From DASQZK01 sp963809925 (GTDB lineage: Bacteria > Bacteroidota > Bacteroidia > Bacteroidales > GCA-2748055): a DNA stretch of 64,000 bases. The stretch's first letter is position 1, and the number at the start of each line of letters is the position of its first letter. The notes under the pieces were generated by a model. That model was not told the origin of the DNA. It ran no database searches and saw only the letters and a program-made list of their open reading frames with translations. Below, piece after piece: positions 43,029 to 52,250 of the stretch. The DNA lies in NCBI GenBank assembly GCA_963809925.1, contig CAWELH010000002.1:1-64000 (forward strand). Reading direction: 5' to 3'. Made by a program: the position numbers and the translations under genes.

Positions 43029-44387
43029 ATGAATACGGGAAATATCCTGGTTGCCGACGACAATCGCAACGTGCTAAATGCCCTTTCTCTGTTTCTTCCT
43101 GCTGAATTCAGCCATGTCAAGATCATTCAGCATCCCAACCGTTTGCTGGAAGAATTAAGAGTGTACGACTATGATGTTGTTCTCCTCGATATGAATTTTA
43201 CAGCCGGGCAGAATACAGGCAATGAAGGCATTTACTGGCTCCGCGAGATCAAATCACATTTTCCCATTGTCGAAGTAGTCATGTTCACAGCTTACGGAGA
43301 TGTTGACCTGGCTGTGAAAGCCCTTAAGGAAGGGGCATCCGATTTTATCCTGAAACCCTGGGAGAATGAGAAACTGGTTGCAACTCTTGTTTCAGCATGC
43401 CGTCTGAGTAGATCGTCGCGTGAAGTCCGTTCACTCAGGAATAAGGAAAAACAGCTGAAGCAGGAAATGAACCCGGAGGTTCAGGTAGTCTGGCGTTCTA
43501 CTGCGATGCAGAAGATCATGGAACTTATAAAAAAAGTAGCGCCGACAGATGCCAATATTCTCATAACCGGCGAAAACGGAACTGGTAAAGAGCTTATTGC
43601 AAGAGAAATACACCATTACTCAAACCGGAGTCAGGGATTCTTTGTACTGGCTGATATATCCTCGCTCACCGATAGTCTTTTCGAATCGGAGCTCTTCGGA
43701 CACATCAAAGGCGCATTTACCGATGCACGTGAAGATCGCAATGGCAAATTCCTCCTGGCCCACCTTGGCACATTGTTCCTGGATGAGATCGGCAATATCC
43801 CTCTTCATCTTCAGTCAAAACTGCTAACAGTACTGCAAACCCGAACCATCACACCAGTTGGATCAAATCGTTCCATCCCTCTGGATATCCGGCTTATCAC
43901 CGCCACAAACAAGAATCCCGGACAAATGGTTGGCAGCGGGCAATTCCGTGAGGATCTCTTATACCGCATCAATACGATTCACATCCATCTTCCGGCTTTG
44001 CGTGAACGACCTGAGGATATTTCGTTGCTGGCTCACCATTTTCTTGACATCTATGCAAAGAAGTATCATAAGGCCCGCATCGAAACAGGCACTTCACTTC
44101 TGAAAAAGTTGGAAATGCTACCTTGGCCGGGAAATATACGAGAATTGCAGCATGCGATGGAAAAAATGGTAATACTTTCTGAAGATGGCCGGCCCGACCC
44201 AGACAGCATTCCTGGTGGTTCCTTATACGACAGTGCTGAAAAGGAAGCTGAAACACTCGAAGAAATGGAGAAAAAAATGATTTCGGCTGCCCTCTCAAAA
44301 TGTAGTAATAACCTGAGCGCTGCAGCTGCAAAACTTGGGATCAGCCGACCTACGTTGTACAGTAAGATGAAAAAATATGAGCTCTGA
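43029..44387 (+). CDS. Sigma-54-dependent response regulator, NtrC/AtoC type
   Basis: 452 residues from ATG 43029 (a TTG at 43020 would add three). Receiver domain (about 5-125) with acidic pocket (ADDNRN) and phospho-acceptor Asp54 in VVLLDMNF; a linker with coiled coil (about 130-150); AAA+ domain (about 155-385) with Walker A GENGTGKELIA, the sigma-54-contact loop as GAFTDA (in most relatives GAFTGA), Walker B FLDEIGNIP, and 'REDLLYRINTI'; and a Fis-type helix-turn-helix (NNLSAAAAKLGISRPTLYSK). It would activate sigma-54 promoters when phosphorylated by the kinase encoded next (11-base overlap). The changed GAFTDA occurs in the group with this ABC transporter link. Confidence 0.93.
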   Translation: MNTGNILVADDNRNVLNALSLFLPAEFSHVKIIQHPNRLLEELRVYDYDVVLLDMNFTAGQNTGNEGIYWLREIKSHFPIVEVVMFTAYGDVDLAVKALKEGASDFILKPWENEKLVATLVSACRLSRSSREVRSLRNKEKQLKQEMNPEVQVVWRSTAMQKIMELIKKVAPTDANILITGENGTGKELIAREIHHYSNRSQGFFVLADISSLTDSLFESELFGHIKGAFTDAREDRNGKFLLAHLGTLFLDEIGNIPLHLQSKLLTVLQTRTITPVGSNRSIPLDIRLITATNKNPGQMVGSGQFREDLLYRINTIHIHLPALRERPEDISLLAHHFLDIYAKKYHKARIETGTSLLKKLEMLPWPGNIRELQHAMEKMVILSEDGRPDPDSIPGGSLYDSAEKEAETLEEMEKKMISAALSKCSNNLSAAAAKLGISRPTLYSKMKKYEL

Positions 44388-45735
44388 AAATCTTCCCGGG
44401 AAGCGCATCCTACTGCTTGTGATCACAATAGCAGCCGCCGTCCTTACAGGCTTTGCTGCTGCCGGCAGACGACCTGATTATGCTGTAATTCCGGCAATCA
44501 TTTCACTGCTTTCCGCTGTCGGTTTACTTAGGCATATTGCTCAGACGGAAAAAAACCTGAATTTGTTTTTTGATTCAGTCAACAGCAATGATTCTTCCGT
44601 CACCTTTTCCGGGCATCGCGCCAGCCCGGGGACAAGAAAACTCTATCAGCAACTGAACCGGGTCAATCAGACCATTGCCGCCCTCAGGGTAAAGGCCGAA
44701 GCCAGGGAACACTATTACAGGTCAGTGATCAGGCAATCGGCAACCGGCCTGATTGTGATCGGTCAAAACGGGGAAATTGAACTGATCAATGATGCAGCTG
44801 CCCAATTTGCCGGTATATCGCCGGCATCCACCGATACACGGCTGTTCAGAATCAGAAACAGATCCTTTTATGATAAGATCTGTAACCTTCAGCCGGGAAA
44901 AACGCTATCCCTCAGTCCTGCAGAATCCGAACCGGGGAAGTCCCTGCTCCTCCAGGCCAAAGAAATCGTGACTGACGACAGGAACCTTAAACTGGTAACC
45001 ATAGAGAACATCAGGCAGGCTCTTGATAACAAAGAACTTGAGTCATACCAGAGTCTTATCCGCATTCTTACACACGAAATTATGAACGCCGTGGCTCCCC
45101 TGACTTCAGTATCCCATACGCTCCACAAACTGTTTTTACCTGACGGCAGACCACTCTCTCCAGGGCAAGTCAGTACCGGTGTCATCGAGGCAACCGTTAA
45201 AGGTCTGATGACCATCGAAGAGCAGGGAAAAGGCATGCTTAATTTTGTAAACAGCTACAGGCAACTTACCAGGCTCCCAAGACCTGTTATAGAATCCTTC
45301 AATACCAGTGACTGGATCACCCAGCTTCACATCTTGTTGAATGAACAGCTATCAGAGGAAAACATCTCGCTTGCCATCTTACGCCGTGGACCTGTTGAGA
45401 GTATAACGGCTGATAAAAACCTTATAAACCAGGTCATCCTTAATCTGGTCAACAATGCCAGGGATGCCCTGAAGGAGATTTCCGACAACAGGAAGTTGAT
45501 CATTAGTCTGATAAGAAGAGAACCTTCACTTCTGCACATCACCGTTGCAAACAACGGCCCTCAGATCGCTCCTGAAAACATTGGGAAGATTTTCGTCCCC
45601 TTTTTCACTACAAAACCGAACGGATCAGGGATCGGACTTCCACTATGCAGGCAGATCATATATCTTCACAATGGTTTACTCAGTGTGACCAGCGGACCAG
45701 AAAAAACCACATTCATCCTGGAGCTTCCTTCGTAA
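44377..45735 (+). CDS. Sensor histidine kinase paired with the NtrC-type regulator
   Basis: 452 residues; overlaps the end of the regulator gene by 11 bases. Two membrane helices at the N-terminus (about 10-29 and 36-52) with only a few residues outside, so sensing is likely within the membrane. Then a PAS-like domain (about 115-215: SVIRQSATGLIVIGQNGEIEL), a dimerisation/phospho-acceptor helix with the His of LTHEIMNAVAPLTSV (about 233), and the ATPase domain with N-box NLVNNARDALKE and GSGIGLPLCRQII. Typical of kinases of the NtrY/AtoS type that pair with sigma-54 regulators. The same pair next to FtsX exporters is found in many Bacteroidota; ligand unknown. Confidence 0.92.
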   Translation: MSSENLPGKRILLLVITIAAAVLTGFAAAGRRPDYAVIPAIISLLSAVGLLRHIAQTEKNLNLFFDSVNSNDSSVTFSGHRASPGTRKLYQQLNRVNQTIAALRVKAEAREHYYRSVIRQSATGLIVIGQNGEIELINDAAAQFAGISPASTDTRLFRIRNRSFYDKICNLQPGKTLSLSPAESEPGKSLLLQAKEIVTDDRNLKLVTIENIRQALDNKELESYQSLIRILTHEIMNAVAPLTSVSHTLHKLFLPDGRPLSPGQVSTGVIEATVKGLMTIEEQGKGMLNFVNSYRQLTRLPRPVIESFNTSDWITQLHILLNEQLSEENISLAILRRGPVESITADKNLINQVILNLVNNARDALKEISDNRKLIISLIRREPSLLHITVANNGPQIAPENIGKIFVPFFTTKPNGSGIGLPLCRQIIYLHNGLLSVTSGPEKTTFILELPS

Positions 45736-45936
45736 AAAAAGTAAAAAACTTATACAATGATGTGTAATTATTACACATTTTCAATTTGTAGAATCAGGAT
45801 TTAATTCAGGATCAGACTCTTTTGATTCTTCCAAAAAGAAAATCTGACGAAGGGGTATGACGGGAAGCTCGCAACATTGGCAGACGCTGAATTTTGTGGG
45901 TGCTTTCAGGAAAAAGTCCGGAAGATTGGGAAATTA

Positions 45937-47001
45937 TCAGATTATAAGGTTCAGATCCCCAAACTCATGCCAGAGGTATTTCATTTCCACGGCTTGGGTA
46001 TAGGCTTTAAAAAGGTGTTCGGTTGGAAGGAAAGCGTTCAACATATCAAGATGACTGGCTCCAGGTTCATGAAAACCGGTAAGGAGGGCATCGGCAACCC
46101 TGAGCTGATGTCCGGCGGTTATTCTGAGATGGGTATAGTTATGACCGGATGCGATTTTTCCGTCTTCCTGTACAGCTGATTCCAGAGCCCTGACGACGGT
46201 TGTTCCAATTGCTATTACACGGTGACCGGCTTCCAGGGTAGCATTGATTTTTTCGGCCGCTGATTCGTTGATAAAATATTCTTCTTCAGGAACAAGGTGC
46301 AGGCTGTCGAGGTGGTCATCCATATACGAACTAAGTCCGGCATGCAGAGTGATGTAGGCTGTTTCTATGCCAATGCGGCGAAGGTTGAACAAAGATTTCC
46401 AGGTAAAAGCCCTGCCGGCGCTTGGCATTTCCGCCGAGCCCGGTTCACGTGCATAGACGGTCTGGTAATATTCCAGGTTCCAGGGAGCCGTCACATATTC
46501 ATATCGGATAGGCTGTCCCAGTTTGTAGATCAGGTTTATCAGTTCCGAACCGTCCCTGGAAAAACGGATCTTCCACAGCCTTGGTATCCGCTTGTTCCGT
46601 TCCAGAACTGTAGCTGTGAGATCTTTGTCGAAATCGATGAGCATGCCCTCGCGCAGGCCACATACAAATGGGTCGCCACGACGGCACAAAAGCAGAACGA
46701 GCCAGGTACCGTCGGGCAGATGTTCTGCCAGTCGGACTTCTATGCACTTGCCTTTGATGTCACCGCAGCCCATCATAGATGCCGGTAAAGTACGGCTGGC
46801 GTTGAAGACCATGAGATCACCAGGTGTTACAAACTGCATGATTTGATTAAACCGGGAATGTGTGACGCTTCCGGTAGCCCGGTCAATGACCATCAATCTT
46901 ACTTCGTCCCTGGCTATCCCCCGTCGCTCGGGTGGCTCCTTGGCGTTAAGTTCTGTCGGCAACGCAAATGTAAATGGTGCATTCATGCTGTTCATTTTCA
47001 A
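45937..47001 (-). CDS. QueA-like S-adenosylmethionine:tRNA ribosyltransferase-isomerase paralogue
   Basis: 354 residues. QueA moves the ribosyl group of S-adenosylmethionine to 7-aminomethyl-7-deazaguanine in tRNA. Family features: an opening FALPTELNAKEPPERRGIARDEVRLMVIDR, 'GDLMVFNASRTLPASM', 'YEYVTAPWNLEYYQTVYAREPGSAEMPSAGRAF' broken here as the QTVYA-x5-SAEMPSAGRAF region, ITLHAGLSSYM and GFHEPGASHLDML. In real QueA the middle motif has 'A-A-P-T-A-G-L-H' and the last 'N-F-H-L-P-x-S'. The changed residues suggest a second, diverged copy, as some Bacteroidota have. The gene follows the SDR gene by no gap at all (its ATG is at the base after the SDR stop). Activity on the queuosine pathway or another substrate is open. 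Confidence 0.8.
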   Translation of the reverse strand: MKMNSMNAPFTFALPTELNAKEPPERRGIARDEVRLMVIDRATGSVTHSRFNQIMQFVTPGDLMVFNASRTLPASMMGCGDIKGKCIEVRLAEHLPDGTWLVLLLCRRGDPFVCGLREGMLIDFDKDLTATVLERNKRIPRLWKIRFSRDGSELINLIYKLGQPIRYEYVTAPWNLEYYQTVYAREPGSAEMPSAGRAFTWKSLFNLRRIGIETAYITLHAGLSSYMDDHLDSLHLVPEEEYFINESAAEKINATLEAGHRVIAIGTTVVRALESAVQEDGKIASGHNYTHLRITAGHQLRVADALLTGFHEPGASHLDMLNAFLPTEHLFKAYTQAVEMKYLWHEFGDLNLII

Positions 47002-47763
47002 TCAGAGTGCTTTGGAATATTTTAATGCTTCTTTCCAGTTCTCCTGAGCTTGAAGACGCATTCCAGTGACCCCGTCAGACCGGTCAGAGGCGAGGTAGAC
47101 GAAAACATCGGTGACTTCCGAGGGGTCCGCCCATTGTTTAGGATCTTCATCAGGTTCAGCGGCGCGGTGCATGGCGGTATTCATATCTCCCGGATCGACA
47201 AGATTGACACGCACTCTGCTGTCTTCCAGTTCAGCGGCCCATGTTCTCGACATCCCTTCCAGACCGAATTTAGAAATGCCGTAGGCACCCCATCCCGGGT
47301 AACCCACAACGCCTGCATCGCTGGTTACATTAATGATAGAGCCTCCATGTTCAATCATTGAAGGCAGGGAATAACGGATCATTAGGAACGGGCCGGTAAG
47401 ATTGGTATTGAGCACAGCCTGAAAGTCTTCCAGAGGATAATCGAGGAGATAAGGCATCGGTGAGGGGCCAATTATGGAGGCATTGTTGACCAGGACATCC
47501 AGGCGCCCTCCAAAAAACTGTTGCATGGTGGCCACGATTCTTTCAACATCGGAAGGCTTGCCGACATCCCCTTCAATACAGGTCACTCTGGTATCCGGTG
47601 CCAATTCCTCTATCTCACGGCTCACAATGTTCAGCCGTTCACGGTGCCTGGCCACAAGGACAAGGGATGAGGCTCCTTCACGGGCAAATAGTAATGCCAA
47701 TTCCCGGCCCAGTCCTTCAGAAGCGCCAGTTATCAAAATCTGTTTTCCCCTTAATTGATTCAT
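47002..47763 (-). CDS. Short-chain dehydrogenase/reductase
   Basis: 253 residues, classical SDR: NAD(P)-binding ITGASEGLGRELALLFA, the NNAS strand (LVNNASIIG), the catalytic Ser in INVTSDAGVVG and the YGISK pair (Tyr/Lys) at about 158-162. It is upstream of, and adjacent to, the QueA paralogue on the same strand, suggesting one transcript. Substrate unknown; the association with a tRNA-modification-like protein may mean a common but undescribed role. Confidence 0.88.
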   Translation of the reverse strand: MNQLRGKQILITGASEGLGRELALLFAREGASSLVLVARHRERLNIVSREIEELAPDTRVTCIEGDVGKPSDVERIVATMQQFFGGRLDVLVNNASIIGPSPMPYLLDYPLEDFQAVLNTNLTGPFLMIRYSLPSMIEHGGSIINVTSDAGVVGYPGWGAYGISKFGLEGMSRTWAAELEDSRVRVNLVDPGDMNTAMHRAAEPDEDPKQWADPSEVTDVFVYLASDRSDGVTGMRLQAQENWKEALKYSKAL

Positions 47764-48012
47764 TATCTATGGCATTAATACATGCATATTTCTACTAACA
47801 AGGGAAACATGCTTTTGGTTTCTCAGCATGGATTGTTTTATTTTACGTTACAATGAGGCCCTATTTGTCCTAAACTCATATGCACTACCGACATAATTTC
47901 AACAGCTATGTTTTCTTCAAAAAAAAGTTCCTAAATTGTGCCTTCGACAAGCCTTGATTGAAGAGAACAAACTATAACTTAATTCGACCCGCATCGCAAA
48001 ACCAAAACAATT

Positions 48013-50253
48013 ATGAAAAAATACCTTCGCCCACTTTTCGTAAGGACAGCTTTACTGCTTAGCATGCTACTATTTTCCCTCCCTGTTCTTACTGCACAGA
48101 TAAAAACGCTGAAGAACGGTGACAAGATCGCCTTCGATGGTGAATACTATGATTTCAGGGATTCTGCCGGAATACAAATGATAAAAATGTGGATCCCTCC
48201 TGGTGTTTCTCCCATCAAAGGTGTCTTCATTTCAGGACATGGTGGTGGAGGTGGCGACAGCCGGAATTTTGCCCGGGACGAAAATATGAGAGCCTTCGCC
48301 ATGCGACTAGGCTTTGCCGTGGCCGGCCTTCACAACTTCCCGGGTCGGAGGGCTTATGAGCAAGGTGCTCCGCTGTTTTTTTCCGTATTGAAAGAATTTG
48401 CTCAAATTGGCGGCCATCCTGAAATCGCCAATCTGCCTTTTGTTATGTATGGCAGTTCCAACGGCGGATCAACCACGTACGGCTTTGTGAACTATGCGCC
48501 GGAACGGGCTATTTGCTTTGTTACCAATGTTTCCGCAGGAGGTCAACCGGAAATCCCGGTCGAAGATGCGCTGAAAGTCCCCGGTATCTTCATTGTCGGA
48601 AAGTTCGATGCCCTGATGCGACAGCGCGGTATCGACAGAGCCAGGGAAATCGTGACAGAGGCCAGAAAGAAACATGCCCGTTGGGCCTGGGCTATGGAGC
48701 TCAAGGGTCACCAGGACGGTACTTCATTCGATGTATATATGAAACTCGTTGAGCAGGCTGTAAAAATGAGGTACCCGGCAAACGGAAATCCGTCAGTCGG
48801 GATGGTAAAGCTCACGGATATTCCTGAAGAATCAGGCTGGCTGGTAGACCAGGACAGCTGGGACAGTGGACTTACCAAGGTTGCCGACTTCAAATCATAT
48901 CAGGGCGACAAGGAAGCTGCAGGATGGGTACTGAACAAGGATATGGCTTTCGTGTATAGAAGTATGGCGACCCATCATAACCCAATTGCCGTCTCAGTCA
49001 GGGAATTCGACCGTACGTTTAACCCGCATACCGATCCCGGTACCATGTTCAGTCTCGGCGGTCCCGTGGCCACACCGGGAGAAAAGATTACAATCCTCTG
49101 CGATACAAAAGACCTTCCCGGGTGGAAAAGCATAGAATTTTACAATGGGGCAGAAAAACTTGGTACTGCCACCGAAGGTGTAAAACCCCAGATCACGATC
49201 ACTCTCGACAGCGATAAACCGGTGTATTGTCTCACCGCTCTTGCTACCGGTAAGAACGGTGAGCAAAGGACATGCGAACCCATGCATTTCTTTGTAAAAG
49301 ACCCACGGCTGAGTTGGAAATCACAGGTGAAAAAGCCTGTCTTCAAAGGTGTAAAAACCAATGCAGGGTCCGCCAATGCCGGGAAAAAGATCAGTTGCAC
49401 CGCTCCTAATCCGAATGATAGTGTACTGGTAGCCTACGGACTTACCGCTGAACAGGAGAAACAGTTTTCTGCAAACGATCATAAACTGTCGGATTTCTGG
49501 AAATTAACGGATGACCGCAAGGATTTCATCATGATGACAGCACGCCAGAATGGGACTGACGGCGCACAGTTTAATCCGGTGCTTACAAACGACTGTGCAT
49601 TGAAGGTACGGGCAGCCTATGGTTCGGATGGCGTATACCTACTTTTTGAAATTACAGACGATAGTGATGAAGCATGGCCAAATGCATTTACCGGAACGGA
49701 AAATGAACAGTTTTACCTGGATTTTGATGCCGTCGATGCAATGATGGACAGCAGGTCAATCGCCGATATCAGTGATCAAAAAAATGCCGGAATGTTCGTC
49801 GACCGCTCATTTGGAATGACATTTACCACGAAACAATACCAGGTGGCATGCGGAACAGAAAAGGAACGACCAATGGGATTCCGGCGCTCGCTGTCTGAGC
49901 CCTGGGATTTCAACTCAACTTTTGTATCATTCCAGGATGCCAAATCAGAATTCGGTGTGCAGCTTGAAAATGTACGTGTTGACTATTATGAAAAAGCTCA
50001 GGAATGGTTTATACCATGGAGCGAATATGGCGGAGGCCTGCCATCAGAACCGAAAGCCGGAACAAGGATTGCCTTCTCTGCCGGATTCAATGACCGTGAT
50101 GCAGGGGAACACTTTCCTCCGGGAATGACCTCCAGCGGCGGGAGTGTGAAAGCTTCAGATGCCATGCGTTGGATCGGTAAGACAGACCCTTGGGGTATGT
50201 CGAAACCTCCTTACGGCTGGGGAGAAATTGAACTGGGTGAGATGCTGAAATAA
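48013..50253 (+). CDS. Secreted alpha/beta-hydrolase with C-terminal CBM9-like domain
   Basis: 746 residues. Signal peptide (about 1-29, ending LTAQ), then an alpha/beta-hydrolase of the dienelactone/esterase type: oxyanion strand ISGHGGGGGDSRNF, nucleophile elbow MYGSSNGGSTTYG (Ser about 156), and a later GHQDG that may bear the His. A middle region (about 265-440) includes Ig-like strands (GEKITILCDTKD). The C-terminal 240 residues (DCALKVRAAYGSDGVYLLFE, ENEQFYLDFDAVDAMMDS, EWFIPWSEYG) match a CBM9-like carbohydrate-binding domain. A de-esterification or deacylation of a polysaccharide outside the cell is likely. It has no partner glycosidases here. There is no T9SS tail. Confidence 0.8.
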   Translation: MKKYLRPLFVRTALLLSMLLFSLPVLTAQIKTLKNGDKIAFDGEYYDFRDSAGIQMIKMWIPPGVSPIKGVFISGHGGGGGDSRNFARDENMRAFAMRLGFAVAGLHNFPGRRAYEQGAPLFFSVLKEFAQIGGHPEIANLPFVMYGSSNGGSTTYGFVNYAPERAICFVTNVSAGGQPEIPVEDALKVPGIFIVGKFDALMRQRGIDRAREIVTEARKKHARWAWAMELKGHQDGTSFDVYMKLVEQAVKMRYPANGNPSVGMVKLTDIPEESGWLVDQDSWDSGLTKVADFKSYQGDKEAAGWVLNKDMAFVYRSMATHHNPIAVSVREFDRTFNPHTDPGTMFSLGGPVATPGEKITILCDTKDLPGWKSIEFYNGAEKLGTATEGVKPQITITLDSDKPVYCLTALATGKNGEQRTCEPMHFFVKDPRLSWKSQVKKPVFKGVKTNAGSANAGKKISCTAPNPNDSVLVAYGLTAEQEKQFSANDHKLSDFWKLTDDRKDFIMMTARQNGTDGAQFNPVLTNDCALKVRAAYGSDGVYLLFEITDDSDEAWPNAFTGTENEQFYLDFDAVDAMMDSRSIADISDQKNAGMFVDRSFGMTFTTKQYQVACGTEKERPMGFRRSLSEPWDFNSTFVSFQDAKSEFGVQLENVRVDYYEKAQEWFIPWSEYGGGLPSEPKAGTRIAFSAGFNDRDAGEHFPPGMTSSGGSVKASDAMRWIGKTDPWGMSKPPYGWGEIELGEMLK

Positions 50254-50393
50254 AATTGGTATTGTGCCAGGCTTTTATTTGGAACATTTCTGACGATATG
50301 TGTTTACTGATACTGCGAGTGGATTTTCAATCCCTGGCATGAGAGATGCCGGAAGGAATGTAAACCAGGATAAATCGTCTAAAAAAGAATGTC

Positions 50394-50711
50394 ATGATGC
50401 ATGCTGGATTTTCAAAAATGGCACTCTCATTTCCAGGTACGGAAGATGCGCCACATTTTGACCGGACCGCATTCAGGGTGATAAAGAAGCGTATTTTCGC
50501 AACCTTCCATAAGGATAGCAATACGGCAAATATCAAACTCTCTCCGGAGGATCAGCGTGTATTTTGTCAGTATAATGAAAAGGCTATATTTCAAATCCCT
50601 AATAAATGGGGCCTGAAAGGATGGACGACCTTCAGGCTGCAGGAAGTCCCGGATGAATTAATTTTCGAAGCACTCAATGCCGCTTATAAGGATATTCTGA
50701 AACCGTCGTGA
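50394..50711 (+). CDS. MmcQ/YjbR-family protein
   Basis: 105 residues, the usual length of the family. Conserved strand-turn GTEDAPHFDRTAFRVIKKRIFATF, then SNTANIKLSPEDQRVF, IPNKWGLKGWTTFRL and VPDELIFEALNAAYKDI. A CyaY-like fold that may bind DNA or act in small-molecule handling; function unsettled. The first two codons are both ATG (50394, 50397). Alone between a hydrolase and the cysteine synthase-like gene. Confidence 0.82.
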   Translation: MMHAGFSKMALSFPGTEDAPHFDRTAFRVIKKRIFATFHKDSNTANIKLSPEDQRVFCQYNEKAIFQIPNKWGLKGWTTFRLQEVPDELIFEALNAAYKDILKPS

Positions 50712-50802
50712 ATATTGCAGGCGGAATCAGGGTTATTACATTCTTATTAATGAAAAAGAGGGAGTCTGACAACACAGAATCCGTAATTTATCGGTGGAAA
50801 TT

Positions 50803-51726
50803 ATGATGCGTACCACGCTCGACCTAATAAGACATACTCCATTAGTGCGCCTTGACAGAATTTCAATGGGTGCCTGCAATATTTTTGCAAAGCTCGAATA
50901 TATGCAGCCCGGGGGGAGTATCAAAGACAGGGCAGCACTTCAGATTATTATCGATGCCTACGCAGATGGCAAACTGAAGAAGGGTCAACAGGTCATCGAA
51001 ATGACGAGCGGCAATATGGGAGCCGGATTGGCTGTGGTTTGCACGCAGTTCGGGAATCCTTTCACGGCAGTTATGCCCGCGGGAAACAGTCCGGAAAGGA
51101 TAAGGCTGCTGAAAGCCCTTGGTGCAGAAGTGATCGTAACTGACCAGGTGGACGGGAAGACAGGAATGGTAACCGGAAAGGATATTGAGTATGCAGCTGG
51201 TGTTGCCCGGGATATCGCAATAGAAAAAAAAGGTTTTTATGTAGATCAGTTTAACAATACTTCTGGCGTGAAGGCACATTTTGAAACAACCGGACCTGAG
51301 ATATTAAAGGATATGCCGGATATCGACGCCTTCGTTTCTGTGGTCGGGAGTTCAGGTACTTTTACAGGGACAGCCCGATATCTTAAAAGCCGACAGCCAA
51401 ATGTTAAATGTGTAGCTGTCGAACCTATGACCGCAGCGATTTTAAAAACAGGACAGATAGAGGATCCCAGACATATTATTCAGGGTACCGGTTATGGGCT
51501 GGTACCACCCCACTGGGACAAAGATCTTGCCGATGAAATCGTCTTGGTAGGCGACGAAGAGGTGATCGCGATGACAAAACGCCTTGGCTATGATCAGGGC
51601 TTCTTCGTTGGGTATTCATCCGGGGCAAACGTGGCTGCTGCGATGAAATTCGCAAAATCAAACAGCAGGCTACGGAATATTGTAACGATTCTTTGTGATA
51701 CAGGCTTTAAATACAGTGAACTCTAA
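50803..51726 (+). CDS. Cysteine synthase/pyridoxal-phosphate-dependent beta-synthase
   Basis: 307 residues from the first ATG (50803); a GTG at 50794 is in frame. The PLP lysine is Lys41 in GGSIKDRAA. The substrate-binding loop reads TSGNMGAGLA where O-acetylserine sulfhydrylases have TSGNTG. The phosphate-binding GSSGTFTGTARYL and the late GYSSGANVAAA complete the fold. It forms cysteine from O-acetylserine and sulfide, or a related beta-replacement. The Met in the loop is at a position that decides substrate, so the specificity may differ from CysK. Upstream of the acetyltransferase gene by 11 bases: possibly one operon with it and the DNA-repair gene. Confidence 0.87.
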   Translation: MMRTTLDLIRHTPLVRLDRISMGACNIFAKLEYMQPGGSIKDRAALQIIIDAYADGKLKKGQQVIEMTSGNMGAGLAVVCTQFGNPFTAVMPAGNSPERIRLLKALGAEVIVTDQVDGKTGMVTGKDIEYAAGVARDIAIEKKGFYVDQFNNTSGVKAHFETTGPEILKDMPDIDAFVSVVGSSGTFTGTARYLKSRQPNVKCVAVEPMTAAILKTGQIEDPRHIIQGTGYGLVPPHWDKDLADEIVLVGDEEVIAMTKRLGYDQGFFVGYSSGANVAAAMKFAKSNSRLRNIVTILCDTGFKYSEL

Positions 51727-51737
51727 TCATTAACAGT

Positions 51738-52250
51738 GTGTCTCCTGATATACACATCGAGACGATGACGGTTAAGTCCTGGAAGGAGGTGAGGAGGATT
51801 TATGCTTCGGGAATTTTAACGGGCAACGCAACATTTGAAGTTAGCGTGCCGGACTGGATTACCTGGAACAGGGAGCACAGGAAGGATTGCAGGCTCATAG
51901 CTCAGGTTAATCGCAGGACCGTAGGATGGGTTGCATTGTCGAAAGTATCAGGAAGAATTGTTTATGAAGGAGTTGCAGAAGTCAGCATTTATCTTGACCC
52001 GACATTCCAGGGACAAGGTATTGGCGACAGGTTGATGAAAGCACTCATCCTTGAGTCAGAACGAAATAAAATATGGACGCTTCAGGCTGGAATTTTTCCC
52101 GAGAACAAGGTAAGCCTTAGCTTACACCTAAAAAATGGTTTCAGAATCGTTGGAACCAGGGAAAAACTTGGCAGGATGGGCGGCGTCTGGAGAGATGTGA
52201 TTCTGGTTGAAAGAAGAAGTAACATTACAGGTAAACAAACCCAAACATGA
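51738..52250 (+). CDS. GNAT acetyltransferase (phosphinothricin acetyltransferase-like)
   Basis: 170 residues from a GTG; an ATG at 51765 could also be the start. GNAT fold: IYASGILTGNATFEVSVPDW, 'GWVALSKVSGR', EVSIYLDPTFQGQGIGDRLM (acetyl-CoA loop, with R/Q-x-x-G-x-G) and LQAGIFPENKVSLSLHLKNG, as in phosphinothricin acetyltransferase. It transfers an acetyl group to an amine of a small molecule, giving self-protection. Its stop overlaps the start of the next gene by four bases (ATGA), so the two are coupled. Confidence 0.85.
   Translation: MSPDIHIETMTVKSWKEVRRIYASGILTGNATFEVSVPDWITWNREHRKDCRLIAQVNRRTVGWVALSKVSGRIVYEGVAEVSIYLDPTFQGQGIGDRLMKALILESERNKIWTLQAGIFPENKVSLSLHLKNGFRIVGTREKLGRMGGVWRDVILVERRSNITGKQTQT

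Noticed and set aside
45937..46788. Plus-strand open frames across the QueA paralogue
   Set aside because: Shadows: the minus strand carries a complete family pattern over the same bases.
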